A stretch of 29,381 nt of DNA, taken from contig JASJQH010000106.1 in the NCBI GenBank assembly GCA_040143965.1, positions 1-29,381 of the forward strand, read 5' to 3'. Below are positions 1 through 7,281 of this stretch, piece after piece (the stretch's first letter is position 1; every line of letters begins with the position of its first letter). The position numbers and the translations under genes were made by a program. The notes under the pieces are model-generated. The model did not search any database and was not told the DNA's origin. It saw only the letters and a program-made list of their open reading frames with translations. This stretch comes from Basidiobolus ranarum. Its lineage: Eukaryota; Basidiobolomycota; Basidiobolomycetes; Basidiobolales.

Positions 1-1180
1 CTGGGACCTTCCTTAACATATTCTACACGTTAGTTTGTTTACATCTTGACAAAACTATAAATGTCAACTTTCTACTCAATAAATCAATAAGTGAAAACCA
101 CCAATTCCTCAAATTCTCCAAACCACTTCCAACAGGCTCCCAAATACTTTAACAGCAACCTGACACATATGCTCAGAGCACTAATGCAGTGCACATGCTG
201 CCAACTAACTTTTCTCTCTTGGAATCAAGGCTGTAATATCAGTACGTGACCTATGCTCACTGTCATTATTGTGCAATATCTATTGATATCACTATGCAAT
301 GTTATATTAATGTGTGTGTTAATGTGAATTTGCGCACTGACAGTCTCTTAGCATTGGTGTATATGAAGCCATAAAACCGTATTCTGGACTTATTGACATT
401 AGAGTGTAGCTGAGAGCCTCAAAAAGTCAAATTTGAAACTAATGTAGGATATCACATTGTTGAATATTTCCAGATATATAGTGGCAAATTAAATCATTAA
501 CGTATCTCATATTTTCTTAGTATATAATTAGCTACTTAGTGCAGCATCAGTTTATAATAAGCACGCCGAATCCTTGTTAATTCAAAGCAACTCTTATACT
601 ACAAAACTACAAATATAGTACGCTTCTTTTTAATACCTTCTGGAAGAGTATCCACTGATCCCATTTCACTGGTTCAATTACGCCGGTTCATAGGATAAAC
701 CAACAGAGTTTCAATACAATTAAGCTTTTTATGTTATGCAACACTGAGTGCTACACCGGGGATAAGAGTATTTCATGGAGTAAAAACGTCATCCGTGTCA
801 CAATAAAAAAAAGGTTTGCGGAACTGATTCGCAAATCCAAAACTGATATCAATTGGACAATACTTCCCAAGGGTTAGTATCGCAAATTACCTTGTTAGCA
901 TGCTATTTGCAAGGCTATTTCGGGCATTTCGAGCATCTAAGGCAATACCTCTAAGTCCATATAACTATTGTTCATGATTTTGGCCAAATGTCTGAAAATA
1001 TCTCTTTGGCGAGCGATGGTAGTATGTTATGTACTAACTGTTGCTTAAACAGGACTGTTATGAATCTTTAACTCAATAACTACATTATTTTTCTGTTATT
1101 ACATGCTCAGTCAATACAATATCGTTATAGGTATTCTAAAATAAACAAGAGCTCATCGAAGTAAGATATGAAAAATCCCC
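1..1180. other. AT-rich stretch with no recognisable gene
   Basis: No long open frame, exon-like segment or RNA gene is visible on either strand here. The sequence is AT-rich with scattered short A and T runs. It probably holds only intergenic DNA downstream of the minus-strand GFA gene, and possibly the distal promoter of a gene to the left of the window. Confidence 0.5.
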
Positions 1181-1186
1181 TTTATT
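1181..1186 (-). terminator. poly(A) signal of the GFA gene
   Basis: TTTATT on the plus strand reads AATAAA on the minus strand, about 35 bp after the stop of the GFA-domain gene. Position and orientation fit a cleavage/polyadenylation signal. Confidence 0.55.
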
Positions 1187-1221
1187 AAAGAGTTTAATGT
1201 ACGTATCGAGAATGAGCGTAA

Positions 1222-1671
1222 CTATTCCTCAATAAGAGTAGACCCTCCAGGAAACCCAGTCCATTTGGGTAGTTTATCATTCACATCAATTGCTCGGTTT
1301 TCGTAGAATATATGACACTCAGCAGGTAAGTTAGCTTTAGTAGCTCCCTTTTCATCACGCTCAAGTAAACTGTAAGGAACATCCTTAGCAAAGTTAGGGA
1401 TATCACTGTAAACAGGAGACCCGCACTCCCCACAATGATAACGTGAATTATCCTTGGTTGCCTGAACTTGCTTTAAGTCACCATTTTCAACACTTCCACC
1501 AGAAGTGAAACGAAAGTTCTCGGGTTTACTTCCAATATGATGAGCGTAAGGTGCACCATGAAGTCTTTGGCAAATAGTACAATGGCAATTTACATTGAAA
1601 GCCCATGGACCTTTTATTTCAAAGGCATTTTTCTTGCAGAAGCACGAGCCGCTTAGCCAACCCTCAGACAT
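1222..1671 (-). CDS. GFA-domain (glutathione-dependent formaldehyde-activating enzyme-like) zinc protein, 149 aa
   Basis: A single-exon gene for a small zinc-binding protein of the GFA (CENP-V/GFA) family. All seven family cysteines are visible: C10 and C12 in a G-S-C-F-C motif, C29/C31/C34 in a C-H-C-x-x-C motif followed by Q-R-L-H-G-A, and C80/C83 in H-C-G-E-C-G-S-P-V-Y. The protein covers essentially the whole domain, and 149 aa is the usual size of fungal stand-alone members. The founding member helps glutathione react with formaldehyde, but most fungal paralogues have no proven substrate, so only the fold is firm. The ATG at 1671 lies just before the first conserved cysteines. A minus-strand AATAAA at 1186-1181 follows the stop by about 35 bp. 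No intron is needed. Confidence 0.88.
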   Translation of the reverse strand: MSEGWLSGSCFCKKNAFEIKGPWAFNVNCHCTICQRLHGAPYAHHIGSKPENFRFTSGGSVENGDLKQVQATKDNSRYHCGECGSPVYSDIPNFAKDVPYSLLERDEKGATKANLPAECHIFYENRAIDVNDKLPKWTGFPGGSTLIEE

Positions 1672-1973
1672 AATTATTAGATAATCGCCACCATTAGAAG
1701 ATTGGAGGCTATTTATTGCTTAATGGCAAGCTACTTTGATCCCTATTTCCCAGGCACAGCATATGTGGAGAGCATGAATTGGTCGAATGTTTTCTTGTTA
1801 ATCACATGAAGTTATAATTAGAACGTAGACCACTTACTCTATGAAGTTGTGATAATTCATAATAAGCTGCGGCAACCTGGTTTGTCTTCACTAATGCTCA
1901 TCTGCCATTAGTGTATGTTACGCCTAACTGCAAGCTGTGTAACCCTCTCTCTTCAAATACCGATAGGATCTAA

Positions 1974-1997
1974 ATCGATTGCTGGATCGATTGCTGG
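1974..1997. repeat. 12-bp perfect tandem duplication
   Basis: ATCGATTGCTGG occurs twice head to tail (1974-1985 and 1986-1997) with no mismatch, in non-coding DNA. It is one of several two-copy 12-bp tandem duplications in this window. Confidence 0.9.
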
Positions 1998-2580
1998 AAT
2001 TTGAGTGTACAGTTATAGAAAAAGGAGGCAGGCTAAGACAGGAATTTTCGTCAGTTCTATTTAGGTGAACTTGTGTTTAGCGTGGCGCCAGTTCTAAATT
2101 GCCAATGGTGAATGTAGCTGAACCAGCTGCGGACTAAAGGTGAAAATGGTTTTGCTTAGAATGTAATATAAATGATATTTTAGTAGTCAACTCTGGCAAT
2201 ATTCACCTTGAATGAATCTGCGAAGCGCTCAATTTAATTATTTCAGATATTTTGTAGCTTCGAGAGGCTCCTTTGGCAGAAAATATGTGGCAATTTTTTA
2301 TGAGCAATCAGTTGGTATTGTTCAAAAGATGTGGTACATAGTAAATACAGCATAGGTATGATTAAGTGTCTAATTGAAGTTGCTATTGAATCTGTTATGC
2401 ATATCTGAACTCAAAATACATCTCAGAGATGCTTAACGATTGGCTTTTTAAATACGATCTCTCTATTCACATATTACAATCTGTCATATGTATCATGGTA
2501 ACATATCTCTAGCAATGGACTGGAATACACAACAATTCAGATAGTATTATGGATATCAATATGCTGAAGAGATTGAAGAT

Positions 2581-2607
2581 TGCCCCTACTGAGAGTGCCC
2601 CTACTGA
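2581..2607. repeat. 12-bp direct repeat separated by 3 bp
   Basis: TGCCCCTACTGA occurs at 2581-2592 and again at 2596-2607, separated by GAG. Both copies are identical. Non-coding. Confidence 0.85.
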
Positions 2608-2945
2608 ATTACCAAATGAGTGGTAAATTCAACTTACAATATACTCTGAAGTGAAACAGGGTACATGTTGGAATATAGTGTCTGAATACGCCTAAATATG
2701 CCAAAATACCCAGATTTGTGTAGAGGCACATTTGAGATGATTGCTTATGAATTTCAACATTATTGCGGATAGTATAGGATGGAGACAAATGCAAAATATA
2801 GAAATATTATTTGATTGCTACACCACAGATCTTTATATATGAGACAAGAGATTTTGGGCTGTAATTGATATTCCAAATTGGTATAGCAATTGCTGGTAAA
2901 ATAATGATAGTATGAGGATTTTAATAGTCAGGCGCTTATATCACA

Positions 2946-2957
2946 AGGGTTAGGGTT
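2946..2957 (+). repeat. telomere-like motif, G-rich strand
   Basis: AGGGTTAGGGTT, two TTAGGG-type units. It is the first of four such motifs in about 1 kb and lies 42 bp before the heptamer minisatellite. It is too short to be a telomere. It could be a telobox-type regulatory site or a scar of telomeric DNA. Confidence 0.6.
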
Positions 2958-2998
2958 TTTCATTACAAGGACCCCTTTAGCTCTCATGATAAAGTTAT

Positions 2999-3082
2999 TG
3001 TGTTGTGTGTTGTATGTCATGTGTTGTGTGTTGTATGTCGTGTGTTGTATGTCATGTGTTGTGTGTTGTATGTCGTGTGTTG
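2999..3082. repeat. heptamer minisatellite, 12 units
   Basis: Exactly 84 bp that split into twelve 7-bp units of two kinds: A = TGTGTTG and B = TATGTCA or TATGTCG. The order is A A B A A B A B A A B A. The last ten units form a perfect 35-bp higher-order repeat, with the A or G at the end of B also repeating in register. Open frames across it give only low-complexity Cys/Val/Met-rich peptides, so it is best read as a non-coding minisatellite. Confidence 0.9.
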
Positions 3083-3227
3083 GGTGGTGTGCACATAGGC
3101 AGAGTAAAAGGGGGATGTTTCATGCGCTATCCCTCTTACATACTCATAACTATATGGAAAGGAGAGCGAGAGTGTTTTTGCATTCATGTCCTCAAGTCAA
3201 CCTTCTGACACCCTTTGGCTGATTCTT

Positions 3228-3243
3228 AACCCCAACCCTAACC
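3228..3243 (-). repeat. telomere-like motif, C-rich strand
   Basis: An AACCCCAACCCTAACC-type run, which is TTAGGG-like on the minus strand. It faces the G-rich motif at 2946, so the two bracket about 300 bp containing the minisatellite in inverted orientation. Confidence 0.6.
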
Positions 3244-3570
3244 ATTGAATGCGGGTTAAGGAATAAATAGCCAGAATATCTCATAAATTATCCAAACTTT
3301 CTTCAATTCAATCGGGATCTACTAACCAAAACACTAGATGATTTAAACTAGCGCATAGTTCGAAACGTGACCAATGCTAATTTATTAGAAGCAGCTGATT
3401 TGTCGGATATGACTAGCTCTATATTCTATACCCCAATCCTTCAATTGCAACTTGGTCAATATATTATTGGTGCAAGTTTACCGTGTCTAGGCCTGATTCT
3501 GAAATTCTTGAAACTTACTATTTCGCTGACAACATGCTGGCTAGAATGATCCATATGGTAAGAGTTCCTT

Positions 3571-3580
3571 ACCCTAACCC
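3571..3580 (-). promoter_or_regulatory. telobox-like CCCTAACCC motif
   Basis: ACCCTAACCC lies about 90 bp before the ATG at 3662 and about 45 bp before a TATA box. In fungi and plants, telomere-repeat-like boxes in promoters bind Myb/Tbf1-type factors, often at translation or mitochondrial genes. That role here is inference. Confidence 0.4.
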
Positions 3581-3616
3581 TTCCATCACTCGTATGGTTT
3601 GTGTGCTTAGTTGAAA

Positions 3617-3625
3617 TATATAAAA
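3617..3625 (+). promoter_or_regulatory. TATA box before the small membrane-protein gene
   Basis: TATATAAAA, about 40 bp before the ATG at 3662. Together with the telobox-like motif upstream and the AATAAA downstream, it makes a compact transcription unit. Confidence 0.5.
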
Positions 3626-3661
3626 TCGTTCCATGACTTTGAAAGAAAATCAACCGTCACA

Positions 3662-3856
3662 ATGAATTTCGCTCTTCACCATTTACAATACATCAAACCT
3701 GCTCCTATCGTCACTGGCAACCTTGCTATGACCGGTCTTGGCTCTATGTCCATTGCTTGGTTTATCTCTACCGCATTCAACAGAAAAAGACATGACCAAC
3801 CTTCGAAGACGATACCAACACTGTCGCAAGACTTGCAATCTTATGTCTGGTGGTAG
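3662..3856 (+). CDS. small single-pass membrane protein, 64 aa (possible ATP synthase subunit k/DAPIT-like)
   Basis: A 64-codon frame starting at the ATG in CACAATG. Residues about 16-38 are hydrophobic and small-residue-rich (V-T-G-N-L-A-M-T-G-L-G-S-M-S-I-A-W-F-I), followed by a basic N-R-K-R-H stretch: the layout of a one-pass inner mitochondrial membrane subunit. The T-G near the start of the helix, the central G-S and the basic end recall ATP synthase subunit k (Atp19/DAPIT), but this comparison is by eye and weak. Support for a real gene is the TATA box at 3617, the telobox-like motif at 3571 and an AATAAA at 3937-3942. Codon choice in the first two thirds resembles the genes nearby; the last 20 codons look less typical, and another frame also looks coding after about 3800. 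Confidence 0.42.
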   Translation: MNFALHHLQYIKPAPIVTGNLAMTGLGSMSIAWFISTAFNRKRHDQPSKTIPTLSQDLQSYVWW

Positions 3857-3936
3857 CCTGCTCGCCAACTCTGCTAATCCTCTTTGTTGGAATCGATCTG
3901 TGCAATATATCTGTACTATAACTGTATTATTGGATT

Positions 3937-3942
3937 AATAAA
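3937..3942 (+). terminator. poly(A) signal after the 64-aa gene
   Basis: AATAAA about 80 bp after the stop at 3856. Confidence 0.45.
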
Positions 3943-3975
3943 TCTTATTTAATTCGGAATTTTTGAGGGTTTAGA

Positions 3976-3988
3976 GTAGGGTTAGGGT
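3976..3988 (+). repeat. telomere-like motif, G-rich strand
   Basis: AGGGTTAGGGTT, the fourth TTAGGG-type motif in this kilobase. With the C-rich motif at 3571 it brackets the 64-aa gene. Confidence 0.6.
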
Positions 3989-4382
3989 TGATAGATATAC
4001 GCAAAAGTTCATACAATCTACACATTCAGAAATGGGCTTCAAGGACCCTTTGTCGAACTATTTTAATGTCTTATATTGGCTTCAGGCACACTCATTTCCT
4101 CTATGATACCGGTCACTGATTTGATATTCCTGATTGTTTACTATTTATAGTTAAGTCACAATGCTCAGCCCAGTAAGTAGTACATGTAACCATCTGTTGC
4201 AAATGTTTCCAACCTTTATAAACACCTGAATCACTCCAAACGAAATTTCTGAGAAAGAAGCCGTGACATTGTATACAAAATCTCAAACTTGTCATGTGGA
4301 GGCTAAGGCGGATATGCTAATAGGATTAAATAAAGATAGAGTGGTCCGTTTCTTCTTTCATTTGCACATCATTCCGGTAAGA

Positions 4383-4595
4383 ATGTCACTTCGTGGATTT
4401 CTTTTCACATTCGGAGTTATTGCTATATTAGCCATGATTGTGTCAGCTTCACCGGAACTGATGGAGTCGGAGGAAATCTCTTCGGAAAATGATGGAATCC
4501 TCAAGTGGCTCGAGTGGGGTCTTCCTACAAAAGAGATTTTGGAAATCTACGATCTTTTCAAAGGAGCAAACTATCTTTCGGAAAATATATTGTAA
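4383..4595 (+). CDS. small secreted protein, 70 aa, unknown function
   Basis: The ATG at 4383 gives a clear signal peptide: M-S-L-R-G, a hydrophobic core of about 15 residues, then V-S-A-S with likely cleavage near residue 22-24. The mature part is about 47 residues, acidic at first (E-L-M-E-S-E-E-I) and then amphipathic. It has no cysteine and no motif I recognise. The frame is open for 40 codons upstream, but only from a GTG, so this ATG is the natural start. AATAAA at 4614-4619 follows the stop by about 20 bp. It could be a small effector-like or cell-surface peptide; nothing in the sequence tells which. Confidence 0.55.
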   Translation: MSLRGFLFTFGVIAILAMIVSASPELMESEEISSENDGILKWLEWGLPTKEILEIYDLFKGANYLSENIL

Positions 4596-4613
4596 CCAGT
4601 AACTTTTGTATTC

Positions 4614-4619
4614 AATAAA
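4614..4619 (+). terminator. poly(A) signal after the 70-aa secreted protein gene
   Basis: AATAAA about 20 bp past the stop codon at 4595. Confidence 0.5.
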
Positions 4620-4966
4620 TGGAAGGTTGAGACTTTCATTTAAAATATGTTACATGAGATGGATGTTTTACGTGAAACACACACTAATAATCCAGCATGT
4701 GTTTCAAGTAGTTGAAACATACACCTTTTAGTTTCGTCAAGTACGATCCTTTCCAACGAGAATGAATCTCAAATGTACGTCCCAGGCCCTTCCTTTTAGT
4801 ATGCTTTATATGACAGCTATTCTCAGTGATTGTCGGATCATCATACAATGACTTCCCTCGAAATTCCTGATGGTGCTGAGGAATTTGAAGTAAATTCATA
4901 AACAATGTATAGATCAAATGGATATTTCTCACAAGTGAAATCCATCCTAAAGTCGAGGAATAAAAA

Positions 4967-4987
4967 TTTTTTTTTTCGAAAAAAAAA
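4967..4987. repeat. poly(dT)-CG-poly(dA) palindrome
   Basis: Ten T, then CG, then nine A: a near-perfect palindrome centred on TTCGAA. It lies about 160 bp before the eIF2-alpha ATG, where such stiff homopolymer tracts commonly keep nucleosomes away from housekeeping promoters. Confidence 0.8.
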
Positions 4988-5146
4988 TCCCCCATCATAA
5001 TTTGAATGAATAGCCAATTAATCTAGTGGTGGTGACGAATTTTCCCTGTAGAAAGTTATCTTTCAGGTATTATTACTCCTCCTTCTTTTGAGTAAACCGG
5101 GCCTTTTTCTTTTTTCTAAGAACTAGACGTTTTATTTCTGTCGAAA

Positions 5147-6302
5147 ATGGCAACCACTCAATTTCAATGTCGTATGTACGAGGCTCGTTACCCAGAGGTT
5201 GATGACCTTGTTATGGTAAATGTTCGTCAGATTGCTGACATGGGTGCTTATGTTAAGTTGATGGAATACGACAACATCGAGGGTATGATTCTCTTGTCTG
5301 AATTATCCAGAAGACGTATCCGTTCCATTCAGAAGCTCATCCGTGTGGGTAGAAATGAGGTGGTCGTTGTTATGAGAGTTGATCGTGAGAAGGGTTAGTG
5401 ATGGAAGAATTTTCCAACCTCCCTTCCTTTTTAGCCCTACGTTCCCTTCTAACATATGGTGTAAAAATATTCCAAACATAATAGGTTATATTGATTTATC
5501 CAAGAGAAGAGTTTCTCCTGAAGAAGTAGCCAAATGTGAAGAGAAATTCAACAAATCTAAGGCTGTAAGTTTTTTTTTATAAATTGTCTTCATCTTAGGA
5601 AATATCTTACTAAATATTCTCTATCATATATAGGTTCACAGTATCATGCGTCACGTCGCTGAGAAGCAACATCTTGTCTTGGAAGATATTTATCAACAAT
5701 TTGGCTGGCCTCTTTACAAGAAATATGGTCATGCTTATGATGCTTTCAAACTCGCCATCACGTGAGGGACTTTTTGCTTATCAATTACTCGATAGAAGGA
5801 ACTTACTAAGTATATTTTTGTATTTGTGTTTAGTGAGCCTGAGACTGTATTCGAAGGGATTGAAATTGCCCCTGAAGTTAGAGAAGAATTATTGAACAAC
5901 ATCAAACGTAGACTTACTCCTCAACCTATCAAGGTCAGAGCTGATATCGAAGTTACATGCTTCGGTTATGAGGGCATTGACGCCATCAAGGCTGGTTTGA
6001 AGGCTGGTGAGGCACTTTCTACTGAAGAAGTTGGTATCAAGATCAAGCTTGTCGCCCCTCCCCTCTATGTCATGATCACCAACACCTTAGACAAGAATGC
6101 TGGTATTGAAATGTTAGACAAAGCCATTGCTCTCATCGAAGATATTGTCGGTAAGAACGGAGGTAATGTCAACATCAAGATGAAGCCCAAGGCTGTCAGT
6201 GAATCCGATGAAGCTGAACTTGCTGCCCTTATGGCTCGTGTTGAAAAGGAGAATGCTGAAGTATCTGGAGATGACGCCGTTTCCGAGTCTGAAGATGAAT
6301 AA
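5147..6302 (+). CDS. SUI2: translation initiation factor eIF2 subunit alpha, 307 aa
   Basis: Four exons join cleanly: 5147-5393, 5485-5564, 5634-5761, 5834-6302, with introns of 91, 69 and 72 bp (GTTAGT..TAG, GTAAGT..TAG, GTGAGG..TAG). The 307-aa product matches the usual eIF2-alpha length. It carries an N-terminal S1/OB domain (about residues 17-90), with the regulatory loop [13 protein letters not shown]54 here corresponds to the serine phosphorylated by Gcn2-type kinases (Ser51 in yeast and human numbering). A helical domain follows, then a C-terminal alpha/beta domain and an acidic tail rich in S/E/D. eIF2-alpha forms the ternary complex with eIF2-beta, eIF2-gamma, GTP and initiator Met-tRNA. 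Two AATAAA-type signals follow the stop, the clearer at 6419-6424. The promoter has pyrimidine-rich tracts but no obvious TATA box. Confidence 0.96.
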
Positions 6303-6418
6303 ATTTGGATTGATTTATCATTCGCACATATTCGCACCAAATTATAATAATAAAAATGAATTCTCCCCAAGTGTAGTATACACTGTTTACAATAGACTGT
6401 ATTTTCATTTATTCATTC

Positions 6419-6424
6419 AATAAA
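6419..6424 (+). terminator. poly(A) signal after eIF2-alpha
   Basis: AATAAA about 115 bp after the stop. A weaker AATAAAAA lies nearer, around 6347. Confidence 0.45.
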
Positions 6425-6566
6425 CTGTGACTCTACACATAGTTATCTTTGTTTAGTAATGTTACTGTCATATCATACACATTCATTATGAGTACTTGTT
6501 GTGAAATTATCGGAATCCTATTCAAAAGAGGATTAAAAATTAGAGGAATCTTGAATTTCGACACTT

Positions 6567-7130
6567 GTGGATAATAATCAATCTTTTGGTATAAACCGAG
6601 TTGGCAAATGCAATGGCTGGATCAAAGTAGGAACCAATGGTCAGCCCATTAGAAGTTGGCACTTTGCTGGAGATGCTGGGGGGAATCATCTCTTCGTTGG
6701 TGGCTCAGACCTTTCTCATGGTCCACCCAACCAAGTCACTTCATACATGACTTCAACCGCTTATGTCCTAAGTAAGGTTGTCAAAAGCATCAGCTGCTTA
6801 CGATACACAACCTCCCTATTCCGTAGACACCATGTGAGATACATAATTGGCCAAGTTTCCCGGCAATCTTCAAAGTTTATTTAAGAGCAATATCAATGGT
6901 AAATAGAATAACGAATCTTCCAATGACCTTTTCCAATCAACAGTCCATCATGTCTTGTTATCATCATTTATACGATCATCGAAGGGATATGATTGGTTAC
7001 AACGCTAGAATCAAGAAGGCCTATTCGCTCCCATAGACTTGACATTCGATATTCCTCGTCACAAATGAGTGATTGATTGGACTAATGTTATCATAGAAAC
7101 CCCAAACAAGAAGGAATCTTTTTTTTTCCA
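6567..7130 (+). pseudogene. decayed coding-like stretch, family not recognised
   Basis: Short protein-like segments appear across about 550 bp, but no frame is long enough for a working gene. The longest open stretch (about 6567-6884) has no ATG near its beginning. Segments such as L-F-A-P-I-D-L-T-F-D-I-P-R are too ordered to dismiss. It may be an old gene copy or an inserted element, and it is broken in several places. It sits between eIF2-alpha and the DEAD-box helicase, whose promoter occupies the right end. Confidence 0.25.
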
Positions 7131-7281
7131 CTAATGTAAGAAAAAAAGAAAAAAATCCTTTCAAATTCATAAAAGAAATTCAATTGATCCTAGATTCAAT
7201 CGTGCTCGTCAACTGTTAGTTCTGCTTTTTCAAGTTTATTCTACATACTAGACGAATCGTTTTATATATTTTTAATTCAAC

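Larger units (their letters stand above)
1680..2945. other. gene-free stretch with two short duplications
   Basis: No convincing coding frame on either strand. It contains a perfect 12-bp tandem duplication at 1974-1997 and a 12-bp repeat spaced by 3 bp at 2581-2607. The left end is the promoter side of the minus-strand GFA gene. Confidence 0.45.

Noticed and set aside
2986-3222. Open frames across the heptamer minisatellite (Cys/Val/Met-rich peptides)
   Set aside because: They exist only because the 7-bp repeat lacks stops; no codon preference, promoter or domain.
4684-4998. Minus-strand frame of 104 codons before eIF2-alpha
   Set aside because: It starts inside the poly(dT)-CG-poly(dA) palindrome, has no family resemblance and no promoter; likely chance.
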